NCBI GenBank assembly: GCA_035550735.1 | Contig: DASZOM010000042.1 | Span: 18,465 to 82,464, forward strand | Direction of reading: 5' to 3' | Length of the DNA: 64,000 nt | Source of the DNA: JANQRA01 sp035550735 | Lineage (GTDB): Bacteria; Actinomycetota; Acidimicrobiia; Spongiisociales; ZC4RG35 | Shown: positions 8,034-15,715 of the stretch, in pieces | How the letters are laid out: every line of letters begins with the position of its first letter | How positions within the stretch are numbered: the stretch's first letter is position 1 | Notes under the pieces: generated by a model | What the model saw: only the letters and a program-made list of their open reading frames with translations | Told to the model about the DNA's origin: nothing | Databases searched by the model: none | Program-made: the position numbers and the translations under genes

Positions 8034-8784
8034 GCAGGAAGGGTATGTCGAAGAACACCCTCTGCAACCACGAGGAGATCTCGCCGACACCGCCGGCGAG
8101 CATGACGACGCCGAAGGCCGTCAAGAGCACGCCGGAGAGGATGTTGATGGGACGCAGGTATGGCTTGAGCCTGCCGAAGAGCTTGAAGAGCCCCAGCCCG
8201 GCGAGGAGGAAGGGCACTCCCAGGCCCAGGGAGTAGACGACGAGGAGGAGCACCCCCTCGCCGAGAGTCTCCCGGGTCGACGCGGCCGCCAGGATCACGG
8301 TGAGGACCGGGCCTATGCACGGTGTCCAGCCGAACGCGAACGCCGCACCCATCACCGGTGGCGCCCACGCGCCCAGTCGGGACGGTCTCACCTGCAACCG
8401 CCGTTCCCGGCCGAGAAACGAGAGAAGGCCACCCTCGGTGACGGCCATCGCCACGATGAGCAGCCCGAAGACGATGATGATCACGCCGGCGATCCCGGTC
8501 AGGGTCGCCGAGTTCCGGACGAGGAGACTGCTGAGGGCAGTGGCGGTGGCGCCGATGGCGGCGAAGACGACGGTGAAGCCGACGATGAACAAGAGGATGA
8601 CCCGGACCATCCGTCGAGTCGAGACCGCTCCCTCCTCCAGCTGGGCCGCCGAGTACCCGGACATCATCGACAGATAGCCGGGCAGCAGAGGAAGCACGCA
8701 CGGTGAGACGAACGAGATGACACCGGCCCCGAAGGCGATGACCAGCTGGGCCAGATAGGCCGCATCTCGGACGTTCTCGAACAC
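8014..8784 (-). CDS. ccdA: CcdA/DsbD-type thiol-disulfide transmembrane protein
   Basis: It moves reducing equivalents across the membrane to extracytoplasmic thioredoxin-like proteins, for example for cytochrome c maturation. The 256-aa protein is almost entirely membrane helices. The two active cysteines lie in the typical contexts SFVSPCVLPLLPGY and GWTPCIGPVL. The start is a GTG with GGGAG 7 nt upstream. An open frame extends about 230 codons further, but it is charged, low-complexity and antisense to the transporter gene, so it was rejected. No thioredoxin-like partner is adjacent. Confidence 0.88.
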   Translation of the reverse strand: MFENVRDAAYLAQLVIAFGAGVISFVSPCVLPLLPGYLSMMSGYSAAQLEEGAVSTRRMVRVILLFIVGFTVVFAAIGATATALSSLLVRNSATLTGIAGVIIIVFGLLIVAMAVTEGGLLSFLGRERRLQVRPSRLGAWAPPVMGAAFAFGWTPCIGPVLTVILAAASTRETLGEGVLLLVVYSLGLGVPFLLAGLGLFKLFGRLKPYLRPINILSGVLLTAFGVVMLAGGVGEISSWLQRVFFDIPFLRDLADV

Positions 8785-8835
8785 GATGGCTCCCGGGACG
8801 GGTATCGACGACCCGATCTTCCCACACGCCCGGTT

Positions 8836-8841
8836 TACGCT
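8836..8841 (+). promoter_or_regulatory. TACGCT -10 box, leaderless start of MFS gene
   Basis: TACGCT matches TANNNT and is followed by 6 nt and the ATG of the transporter. No ribosome-binding site is present. It lies in the 63-bp divergent gap with ccdA. Confidence 0.5.
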
Positions 8842-8847
8842 CGTCTC

Positions 8848-10092
8848 ATGCGCTCCGCCGCCCGCCGGGCCCTGGACCCGATCTTGCCGGCGGGACGTTT
8901 CACCCCGTTCGATCGGCGTGTGGTGTTCATCGTCTGGCTGGGCGGGGTCATCCAAGGCTTCGCCCAATCCCAGGCGAGCGCCAGCCTCCCCTTCACCCGG
9001 GAGGGGCTCGGCCTCACCGAGGGCGAGATGAGCCTGCTCCTCGGGATCGCCCGACTGGCCGCCTTCGCCGCCCTCCCCCTCGGCTGGATCGGCGATCACC
9101 GGGGCCGGAGGCGGCCGTATCTGATCGCGTTGACCCTGGTGGTGGTGGGTGGCTCGGTGGCAGGTCTGGTCGTCGAGGCATGGCAGTTCGGCCTGCTCCA
9201 CTCCGTCCTCCGCACCGGGACCGCGGCGACCTCCGCCCTCGCGGTGGTGATCCTGGCGGAAACGGTGACCCCCGCGATCCGCGCCTACGCCATCTCCTTC
9301 TACGGGGCGGCGGTGTCTTTCGGCAGCGGTCTCGCCCTGATGGTGCTCCCCCTCGCCGACGATGGCGGCGAGTCGTGGCGCATCCCCTACCTGCTCACCG
9401 GGATCGGCTTTCTCCTCCTCCCCTTCCTGGTGCGCAAGGTGCCGGAGAGCACCGTGTACCGGCACGACCCCGAGGGCGGGCACTGGCGGGAGCTGACAGC
9501 CGGGGTGTGGGCGCGCAGATTCTGGACTGTGCTCGCAATCAACTTCCTCTCCTCCGCATACGGTGCGGTAGGCGCGGCCTTCTCCACCGAGCGTCTCATC
9601 TCCGACGTGGGCCTGTCCACGGGCTCGGCGGTCCTCGTCCTACTCGTGGGTGGGACCGCCGGTGCCATCGGGTTCTTCGTCGGCGGCCATCTGGCCGACG
9701 CGTGGGGTCGGCGACGGACCTCGATCGCAAGCCTGCTGCTCACGGTGGCGGGCGGGGTGACCCTCTATTCGTCGACCGCCGTCTGGCTGGTGACGCTGGC
9801 GGCACTGGTCTCGGCCTTCGGCACATTCGCCTTCGTCCCCGCCGGTGGGTCGCACCGCGCCGAGCTGTTCCCGACACGACTTCGGTCCAGCGCCAACACC
9901 GCCGCCACCAATGTCGCGCTTGCAGGCTCGGCCGTCGGGCTGATCTCCGGGATCTGGACGATCGAGTCGTTGGGGCTGTCCAACACCATCTATCTGCTCG
10001 GCGTGGGCATGGTGGTCGCCATCCTGCTCACCGCCAGGCTCGACGAGACCCGGGGTCAAGACCTGACGGCGGTGACGGCTGCACGCCGGTAG
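8848..10092 (+). CDS. MFS transporter
   Basis: A 414-aa major facilitator superfamily carrier with about 12 hydrophobic helices in two halves. The loop signatures GWIGDHRGRRRPYL (between helices 2 and 3) and GGHLADAWGRRRTSIAS (the matching loop in the second half) identify the family. The substrate cannot be assigned; the sugar-porter/metabolite branch is as likely as drug efflux. The start is probably leaderless. The 3' end overlaps the convergent MATE gene by 37 bp. Confidence 0.88.
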   Translation: MRSAARRALDPILPAGRFTPFDRRVVFIVWLGGVIQGFAQSQASASLPFTREGLGLTEGEMSLLLGIARLAAFAALPLGWIGDHRGRRRPYLIALTLVVVGGSVAGLVVEAWQFGLLHSVLRTGTAATSALAVVILAETVTPAIRAYAISFYGAAVSFGSGLALMVLPLADDGGESWRIPYLLTGIGFLLLPFLVRKVPESTVYRHDPEGGHWRELTAGVWARRFWTVLAINFLSSAYGAVGAAFSTERLISDVGLSTGSAVLVLLVGGTAGAIGFFVGGHLADAWGRRRTSIASLLLTVAGGVTLYSSTAVWLVTLAALVSAFGTFAFVPAGGSHRAELFPTRLRSSANTAATNVALAGSAVGLISGIWTIESLGLSNTIYLLGVGMVVAILLTARLDETRGQDLTAVTAARR

Positions 10093-11363
10093 CCGGCCAG
10101 GAAGACCACGCCTCGGACGACGAGCATGACGGCGATCGCCCACCAGATCCCGTCTACGGACTCGCCCAATGGTGAGACCGCCATCAGCGTCACCGCCACC
10201 GCGGCTCCGGCCCCGGTGGACACGACCATCGTCCCCAGCGCCAGCATCCCCAGGAAGATTCCGTCGGCCACGAAGACGAGAGCCGCGATCGGCTCGATCA
10301 GAGCCACCACACCGCTGGCATGGACGGCGAGCCCGGCGACCGTCTCGTCGCTGGAGAGGAGCTCGAGGCCATGGCGCCCCACCCAAATGCCTGCCATCAG
10401 GATCAGCCCGGCGACCAGTCCCCAGCCGAGGAGACGACGGTTGAGCCGTGACAGCGCGTCCAGGTCGCCGCGTGCCCCGGTCTCACCCACCATCGCCTGG
10501 GCGGCGATGGCGAAGGAGTCGGCGAGGAGCGCGGCGAGGAGGAAGACCTGTCCCACCAGTTGGTGGGCTGCGATCTGTTGCGGCCCGAGCCGGGTGGCGG
10601 TCGAGGCGGCGAAAGTCAGAGCGAACAGCAGCAGACCGGTGCGTGCGGTGAGGAGGACGCCATTCCTCCCCAGGTCGAGGAGGGACGGCAGGCTCTCCCG
10701 GAGCCCACGGGGGCGCGCCGCCATGTCACGATTCATGATCAATCTGAGAAACCAGATCGCACCGGCGTACTGGGCGAAGGCCGTCGCCACCGCAGCGCCG
10801 GCGAGACCCCAGCCGAAAGTGAAGATGAGAAGGGGGTCGAGCACGACGTTGATCAGGTTGACCCCGAGTGCCACCAGCAGCGGGGTTCGTGTGTCCTTGT
10901 GCCCGCGGAACGCCCCATGACCGGCGGTCACCACGAGCACTGCGGGAGCCGCCAGCCCGCGTATCCGCAGATAGGTGACCGCAGGGCCGGCCAGCTCGTC
11001 CTCTGCGCCCATCAGCTCGACCAGCATGGGGGCGGCCAGCTCCAGGATCACCGTTACCAGGATCCCCAGCCCCACTGCGAGCACCAGGGCGTCGCCAATC
11101 CAGCGGCGCGCCTCCTCGACGGCTCCCCGCCCCAATGCCCTGGCGACCACCGGTGTCACGACGTAGGCGAGGAAGTTGAATGCGAAGAAGGCAAAGCTGA
11201 ACAGGGCTGTGTCGACACCGAGCGCGGCGAGCTCGACCGTCCCCAAACGGGCGACGAAGGCGGTGTCGACGAGGGTGAGGAGAGGATCGATGGCGAGGGC
11301 ACCCAGGGCGGGGACGGCCAGGCCCAGGATTTCCCGGTTGCCCGACCCGAGCCCCCGTTTCAC
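10056..11363 (-). CDS. MATE family efflux transporter
   Basis: A 435-aa multidrug and toxin extrusion-type, DinF-like carrier that would export substrates using an H+ or Na+ gradient. It has about 12 hydrophobic helices; the start GNREILGLAVPALGALAIDP and LVDTAFVARLGTVELAALGV are typical of the DinF subgroup. The start GTG overlaps the nth stop as GTGA, so it is translationally coupled to nth. A longer open frame runs antisense-like through nth and was rejected. Its last 37 bp overlap the MFS gene on the other strand. DinF pairing with a repair gene recalls lexA-dinF, but no LexA box was seen. Confidence 0.88.
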   Translation of the reverse strand: MKRGLGSGNREILGLAVPALGALAIDPLLTLVDTAFVARLGTVELAALGVDTALFSFAFFAFNFLAYVVTPVVARALGRGAVEEARRWIGDALVLAVGLGILVTVILELAAPMLVELMGAEDELAGPAVTYLRIRGLAAPAVLVVTAGHGAFRGHKDTRTPLLVALGVNLINVVLDPLLIFTFGWGLAGAAVATAFAQYAGAIWFLRLIMNRDMAARPRGLRESLPSLLDLGRNGVLLTARTGLLLFALTFAASTATRLGPQQIAAHQLVGQVFLLAALLADSFAIAAQAMVGETGARGDLDALSRLNRRLLGWGLVAGLILMAGIWVGRHGLELLSSDETVAGLAVHASGVVALIEPIAALVFVADGIFLGMLALGTMVVSTGAGAAVAVTLMAVSPLGESVDGIWWAIAVMLVVRGVVFLAGYRRAAVTAVRS

Positions 11364-12052
11364 CTGGGCGTCTTCCCGGCCGCCTCGAAACGCCCGGGCC
11401 ACTCGCAGAGGTTGAACAGCTCGCAGGCCCCACATTCGGGCCGGCGGGCATCGCACGTGTCCCTTCCGAACTGGATGAAGCGCATCGAGATCCCTGCCCA
11501 GTCGGCGCGGGGATAGAGGGCCTTGAGGTCGGTCTCGATCCGGACCGGGTCGGTCTGCTTGGTGAGACCGAGCCGACGGGCGACGCGCTTGACGTGTGTG
11601 TCCACCGCGATCGCGGGCTGCTTCCACACCTCTGCCAGCACCACCGACGCCGTCTTCCTCCCCACCCCGCGCAGCCGGACCAGGTCGTCGAGGGAGGGCG
11701 GCACCTCGCCGCCGAACAGCTCCTCGACATCACGGGATAGAGCGATTATGGAGCGGGTCTTCTGCCGGTAGAACCCGGTCGAGTACACCAGGGCCTCGAC
11801 ATCCTCGGGATCGGCGTCGGCCAGCTCGGCCGGGCCGGGATAGCGGTCGAAGAGCTTGGGGGCAACCCGGTTCACGTTCTCGTCGGTGGTCTGGGCCGAG
11901 AGCACCGTCACCACGAGGAGCTGCCAGGCGTTCTCGTAGTCGAGGGCAGTGCCGATCTCGGGGTATCTGGCGCGGAGGCGATTGAGGACGGTGCGCGCCT
12001 TGCCCCGTTCCGTCGGTGTTGGGGTCGAACCATCGGCCCTGACTCCTGGCAT
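11360..12052 (-). CDS. nth: endonuclease III
   Basis: DNA glycosylase/AP lyase removing oxidised pyrimidines, 230 aa. Helix-hairpin-helix LRGVGRKTASVVL carries the catalytic Lys. The catalytic Asp is in AVDTHVKR. The C-terminal 4Fe-4S loop has the C-x6-C-x2-C-x5-C pattern (CDARRPECGACELFNLC). I chose the ATG that follows TACTGT by 7 nt, which would be a leaderless start. Upstream codons in the open frame are not conserved-looking. The gene leads a two-gene unit with the MATE transporter. Confidence 0.95.
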   Translation of the reverse strand: MPGVRADGSTPTPTERGKARTVLNRLRARYPEIGTALDYENAWQLLVVTVLSAQTTDENVNRVAPKLFDRYPGPAELADADPEDVEALVYSTGFYRQKTRSIIALSRDVEELFGGEVPPSLDDLVRLRGVGRKTASVVLAEVWKQPAIAVDTHVKRVARRLGLTKQTDPVRIETDLKALYPRADWAGISMRFIQFGRDTCDARRPECGACELFNLCEWPGRFEAAGKTPR

Positions 12053-12059
12053 GGCGGGC

Positions 12060-12065
12060 ACAGTA
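12060..12065 (-). promoter_or_regulatory. nth: TACTGT -10 box, near-leaderless start of nth
   Basis: TACTGT on the minus strand ends 7 nt before the nth ATG. It lies in a 38-bp divergent gap that also holds a -10 box for the EamA gene on the other strand. Confidence 0.45.
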
Positions 12066-12076
12066 TCCGCTGGATC

Positions 12077-12082
12077 TAGGCT
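12077..12082 (+). promoter_or_regulatory. TAGGCT -10 box, near-leaderless start of EamA gene
   Basis: TAGGCT is followed by 8 nt and the GTG start codon. It would give a leader of 1-2 nt and has no ribosome-binding site. Confidence 0.4.
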
Positions 12083-12090
12083 CCCCCGCC

Positions 12091-12978
12091 GTGTTCCAGG
12101 CTCGAGAGAACCGCGCCGTGCTGGCCCTGGTAGGGGCATCGTTCATATTCGGAGCCACCTTCGTCGTGGTCAAGGCGGCGCTGGACGGCATCGCGCCGGT
12201 CGGCTTCGTGGCATGGAGGTTCCTGATCGGAGCGCTGATCCTCGCCGCGCTGGCCATTCCCCGAGGTGGCGAGATCTGGCGTCACGGCGCCCTGGCCGGG
12301 GTCGCCCTGTTCACGGGGTACGCACTGCAGACGGCGGGGCTGGTGTCGACCGGAGCCGCCAACTCGGCGTTGATCACCGGTCTGTACGTGGTCATCACCC
12401 CCTTTCTCGCGTCGCTGATGGCACGACGGCGGCCCAGCCCTTGGGTGGTGGCAGGGGCGGCTGGCGCCTTCCTTGGCGTCGCACTCCTGACCGGGATCGA
12501 AGACCTCAGCCTGGCTCCGGGCGACCTGCTGACCGTGGGTTGCGCCCTGGCCTTCTCGGTCCACATCGTGGTGTTGGCTCACTACGCGCATCGACATCCG
12601 GTCATCCCCTTCACCACGGTTCAGCTGGTGACGACCGCCGTGCTCGCCTTTCCCGCCGCTCTCGTCTTCGAGGGAGGGGTTTCGCTTCCCGACAGGTCGG
12701 TGTGGGCGGCCCTCGCTCTCACCGGGATCGGGGTGACGGCCGGGGCCTTCCTCCTCCAGATCTGGGCACAGACGGTGGTGGGGGCGAGCACCGCGGCGGT
12801 CGTGCTGGCCGCAGAGCCGGCCTTCGGAGTCGCCACCGCCTGGATCGTGCTAGGCGAGCGTCTCAGCCTGCAGGGCTGGGCCGGGGCCGCCCTGATCGTC
12901 GCCGCCATATATGTGGTCGTGACCCGCCAGCACGACACCGCGTCACGCGAGGCGGAGGCGGTGACTCCTGCTCACTGA
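12091..12978 (+). CDS. EamA/DMT family transporter
   Basis: A 295-aa drug/metabolite transporter superfamily protein with ten hydrophobic helices in two EamA repeats. The first begins ALVGASFIFGATFVVVKAAL and the second ends with AEPAFGVATAWIVLGERLSL, the typical E-P-x-x-x LGE motif. The substrate is unknown; relatives export amino acids or metabolites. The start is a GTG. Its stop codon overlaps the convergent membrane-protein gene by 7 bp. Confidence 0.88.
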   Translation: MFQARENRAVLALVGASFIFGATFVVVKAALDGIAPVGFVAWRFLIGALILAALAIPRGGEIWRHGALAGVALFTGYALQTAGLVSTGAANSALITGLYVVITPFLASLMARRRPSPWVVAGAAGAFLGVALLTGIEDLSLAPGDLLTVGCALAFSVHIVVLAHYAHRHPVIPFTTVQLVTTAVLAFPAALVFEGGVSLPDRSVWAALALTGIGVTAGAFLLQIWAQTVVGASTAAVVLAAEPAFGVATAWIVLGERLSLQGWAGAALIVAAIYVVVTRQHDTASREAEAVTPAH

Positions 12979-13292
12979 CTGACCTGATAGGAGTCGTCGC
13001 GGAGTCGGCGGGCGACGCGCATCAGCATCCTGATCCCGAGCACCACCAGGAAGAGGGCCAGGCTGAGGACCAACACCAGCTCGGCGCCGGTGGAGTACGG
13101 CTTGTCACAGGCCTGGAGACCACCGGGGCAGAGACCCCAGCCGGTGCCACCGTCGAGCAGGTCGATGAGCACCAGGATGGGCACTATTCCGATGGCGATG
13201 GCCAGCGCCAGGAGCACGAAAACCCCAAGCCTGACGAGGAACGCGGCCACAACACCGACAAAGTAACCGGGAAGTCGGGTCAATTGGCTCAA
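12972..13292 (-). CDS. small membrane protein, function unknown
   Basis: A 106-aa protein with two hydrophobic segments (about residues 10-42 and 70-92). They are separated by a loop with two cysteines (CPGGLQAC) that could form an extracytoplasmic disulfide. The tail is basic. No family is recognised. The start is a TTG 9 nt after the folA stop; a second TTG three codons in is an alternative, and no clear ribosome-binding site is visible. The position suggests it is the last gene of a thyA-folA unit. Confidence 0.6.
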   Translation of the reverse strand: MSQLTRLPGYFVGVVAAFLVRLGVFVLLALAIAIGIVPILVLIDLLDGGTGWGLCPGGLQACDKPYSTGAELVLVLSLALFLVVLGIRMLMRVARRLRDDSYQVSQ

Positions 13293-13301
13293 TGGGGACG
13301 A

Positions 13302-13769
13302 TCAGACCCGGTCGTAGCTCACGAAGCTGTAACCGGGACGAGGCTCTCGTGCCACCTCCCGCCATCGGGACCAGTCCACTTCGGGGAACCGGGTGTCTCC
13401 CTCGGGCTCCGCATCTACCTCGGTCAGCTCCAATCGATCGGCCACGGTAAGAGCCTGGCGATAGACATCGGCTCCTCCCGCGACGAACACGTCATCGCCA
13501 TGCAGCTTCGACATTCTCACCGCCTCGTCGAGCGACCGGGCGACGGTCACGCCATCGCGCGACCAATCGGGGTCGTTGGTGAGGACGATGTTGGTTCTGC
13601 CCGGGAGGGGACGCCCGATGGAGTCGAAGGTCGCCCGGCCCATCACGATGGGATGTCCCATGGTGAGCCGTTTGAACCGTGTCAGGTCCTCGGGGATGTT
13701 CCACGGGAGCCGGCCATCCACCCCGATGACGCCGTTTCGGGCGACGGCGGCGACGATGACTATCGGCAA
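13302..13769 (-). CDS. folA: dihydrofolate reductase
   Basis: Reduces dihydrofolate to tetrahydrofolate with NADPH, 155 aa. It begins PIVIVAAVARNGVIG, then LPWNIPEDLTRFK with active-site Asp28. The NADPH-binding segments MGRATFDSIGRPLPGRTN and FVAGGADVYRQAL follow. The TTG start 4 nt after the thyA stop aligns with the family N-terminus; the upstream open frame is the shadow of thyA. Pairing with thyA is functional, since thymidylate synthase generates dihydrofolate that this enzyme recycles. Confidence 0.95.
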   Translation of the reverse strand: MPIVIVAAVARNGVIGVDGRLPWNIPEDLTRFKRLTMGHPIVMGRATFDSIGRPLPGRTNIVLTNDPDWSRDGVTVARSLDEAVRMSKLHGDDVFVAGGADVYRQALTVADRLELTEVDAEPEGDTRFPEVDWSRWREVAREPRPGYSFVSYDRV

Positions 13770-13773
13770 CGAC

Positions 13774-14568
13774 TCAGACGGCGACCGGAGCCCGGATCGC
13801 CGGATGAGGGTCGTAGCCGAGGACCTCCACGTCGTCGAGATCGAAGTCGTCGAGACTTCGTCGCTCCGGGTTGAGACGGAGAGTGGGGAGAGCACGCGGC
13901 TCACGCTCGAGTTGAAGGCGGGCCTGCTCGACGTGGTTTCGATAGAGATGGGTGTCCCCCATCGTGTGGACGAAATCGCCGACACCAAGGTCGCAGACAT
14001 GGGCGACCATGTGAGTGAGCAGGGCGTACGAGGCGATGTTGAATGGCACACCCAGGAACACGTCGGCCGACCTCTGGTAGAGCTGGCAGCTGAGCTTGCC
14101 CTCGGAGACATAGAACTGGAACAGGGTGTGACAAGGAGGCAGGGCCATCTCGTCCACGTCGGCGACATTCCAGGCACTGACGATGTGACGCCGCGAGTCA
14201 GGGTTGTCCCTGATCGACCTCACCACCCGGGCGATCTGGTCGACGGAGCTGCCGTCCGGTGTCGGCCAGGAGCGCCATTGGTACCCGTACACCGGGCCCA
14301 GGTCGCCGTGCTCGTCCGCCCACTCGTCCCAGATCGTCACCCCGCGATCGTGGAGCCATCCGACATTGGTCGACCCGCGCAGGAACCAGAGCAACTCGGC
14401 AACGACCGAGCGGAGGTGGACCTTCTTGGTGGTCACCACCGGGAAGCCGGCCGACAGGTCGAAGCGCATCTGATGCCCGAAGACCGACAGGGTCCCCGTC
14501 CCGGTCCGGTCGTCCTTGCCGACTCCCTCTGCCAGCACCCGCTCGAGAAGGTCGTGGTACTGCAGCAC
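13774..14568 (-). CDS. thyA: thymidylate synthase
   Basis: Methylates dUMP to dTMP using methylene-tetrahydrofolate, 264 aa. The catalytic Cys146 is in LPPCHTLFQFYV, with RSADVFLGVPFNIASYALLT for nucleotide binding. The N-terminal RTGTGTLSVFGHQMRF is diagnostic. I chose GTG, giving MLQYHDLLERVLAEG, because it reproduces the E. coli protein length and N-terminus. An in-frame ATG 39 nt upstream would add 13 unconserved residues. It is followed directly by folA. Confidence 0.96.
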   Translation of the reverse strand: MLQYHDLLERVLAEGVGKDDRTGTGTLSVFGHQMRFDLSAGFPVVTTKKVHLRSVVAELLWFLRGSTNVGWLHDRGVTIWDEWADEHGDLGPVYGYQWRSWPTPDGSSVDQIARVVRSIRDNPDSRRHIVSAWNVADVDEMALPPCHTLFQFYVSEGKLSCQLYQRSADVFLGVPFNIASYALLTHMVAHVCDLGVGDFVHTMGDTHLYRNHVEQARLQLEREPRALPTLRLNPERRSLDDFDLDDVEVLGYDPHPAIRAPVAV

Positions 14569-14626
14569 CGCGCCATCGTACCGGCGGGCTGCTCCGGGCC
14601 GGGTCATACCCGGCGTCTTTCATCGT

Positions 14627-14632
14627 TAGGGT
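14627..14632 (+). promoter_or_regulatory. TAGGGT -10 box before the Get3-like operon
   Basis: TAGGGT is followed by 7 nt and the ATG of the first gene in the small protein/ATPase operon. It lies in a 71-bp divergent gap with thyA and would give a leaderless mRNA. Confidence 0.45.
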
Positions 14633-14639
14633 TGGCGTC

Positions 14640-14858
14640 ATGGCCAAGTTCGATGTCGACGCCATGCTGGAGCGCTACAAGCAGCGCGCTGCAGCCGTGC
14701 GCGAGCGCCCCCTGCCCCCCGTCGCCGGTGAGGAGCGCAGGAAGTTCGTCGAGCAGGCAGAGACCGACTACACCGACTACGCACTGGTCGCCAGCGCCGC
14801 CTGGGAGATCGACGACGCCCACCTCGTCCTCAAGATCCCGCTGCAGGGCAGCGGCTAG
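14640..14858 (+). CDS. small acidic/basic protein heading the Get3-like operon
   Basis: A 72-aa soluble protein with an N-terminal amphipathic helix (DVDAMLERYKQRAAAVRE). A compact C-terminal part is rich in acidic and aromatic residues (TDYTDYALVASAAWEIDDAHLVL). No family is recognised. It is followed 14 nt later by two Get3/ArsA-like ATPases on the same strand, so it may be a partner or substrate adaptor of that pair. That role is inferred from position only. Confidence 0.6.
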   Translation: MAKFDVDAMLERYKQRAAAVRERPLPPVAGEERRKFVEQAETDYTDYALVASAAWEIDDAHLVLKIPLQGSG

Positions 14859-14872
14859 GACGCGCCCGCCGG

Positions 14873-15715
14873 ATGCTCGACAAGCGTCTGGTGCTCGTCT
14901 CCGGCAAGGGCGGTGCCGGCAAGTCGGCGGTCGCCGCGGGCCTCGCCCTGTTGGGGCAGCGCCGGGGGCTGCGCGTACTCGCCATCGCCATGGAGCCGGC
15001 GGGCGGTCTCGCCACCCACTTCGGCACGAACGAGCTCACCTTCACCCCCCGTGAGGTCCGACCCGGTCTCCACGCCATGCGGATGGTCCGATCCGAGGCG
15101 CTCCTCGAGTACCTGTCGATACAGCTGAGACTCCCCGGGATGGGGCGCTTCGGCGCCGTGGCCCGGGCGTTCGACGCCCTGGCGACCGCCGCCCCCGCCG
15201 TGCGCGAGATCGTCACGATCGGGAAGATCCTCTGGGAGGTCAAAGAGGAGCGATGGGACGTGGTGGTGGTGGACGCCCCGCCGACCGGGCAGATATCGAG
15301 CTACCTCCAGGCGCCGGTGACCATCTCGGAGCTGGTGACGACCGGCCGGATCTCCGGGGAGGCCGAGTGGATGGCAGGCACACTGGCCGATCCGGACGCC
15401 ACCGCCATGGTGCTGGTGACGTTGCCCGAGGAGCTGCCCACGGCCGAGACCCGGGAGACCATCGACTGGGTGAAGCGCTCCGGTGTGGTCCCAGACCCGA
15501 CGGTCATCGCCAACAGAGTGCTGGCGCCGGTCACCGAGGAGGGGGCCACCGGCATCGTCGGCGACATGGTGGCGCTGCATCGCTCGCTCTGGGCCGAGCA
15601 ACAGGTCTGGCTGACCAAGCTGCCTCCTGATCTCAGCCTTCCCTACCTGTTCGGGCTGTTCACACCGGGCGAGGTCGCCGCCCACATGAGTGACGAGCTG
15701 GAGGCTCTGGCGTGA
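14873..15715 (+). CDS. Get3/ArsA-family ATPase, first of pair (BagA-like)
   Basis: A 280-aa SIMIBI-class P-loop ATPase. The deviant Walker A SGKGGAGKSAV (residues 10-20) carries the signature lysine before GG. Switch II is VVVDAPPTGQISSYL. The protein is short for ArsA and has no arsenite-binding cysteines. Actinobacteria encode adjacent Get3-like pairs (mycobacterial Rv3679-Rv3680) that form a heteromeric ATPase complex; I infer that this is the same pair. The stop overlaps the start of the second gene by 4 bp, which suggests a fixed stoichiometry. An arsenical role is unlikely. Confidence 0.85.
   Translation: MLDKRLVLVSGKGGAGKSAVAAGLALLGQRRGLRVLAIAMEPAGGLATHFGTNELTFTPREVRPGLHAMRMVRSEALLEYLSIQLRLPGMGRFGAVARAFDALATAAPAVREIVTIGKILWEVKEERWDVVVVDAPPTGQISSYLQAPVTISELVTTGRISGEAEWMAGTLADPDATAMVLVTLPEELPTAETRETIDWVKRSGVVPDPTVIANRVLAPVTEEGATGIVGDMVALHRSLWAEQQVWLTKLPPDLSLPYLFGLFTPGEVAAHMSDELEALA

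Noticed and set aside
8785..9483. N-terminal extension of the ccdA reading frame
   Set aside because: The extra 230 or so residues are low-complexity, charged and antisense to the MFS gene. A GTG with a good ribosome site exists at the family start.
11949..13874. Very long plus-strand open frame (over 600 codons)
   Set aside because: It crosses nth, the EamA gene, folA and other genes in the wrong frame or strand. Its translation is Arg/Gly/Pro-rich without any domain. Long shadow frames are expected in G+C-rich DNA.
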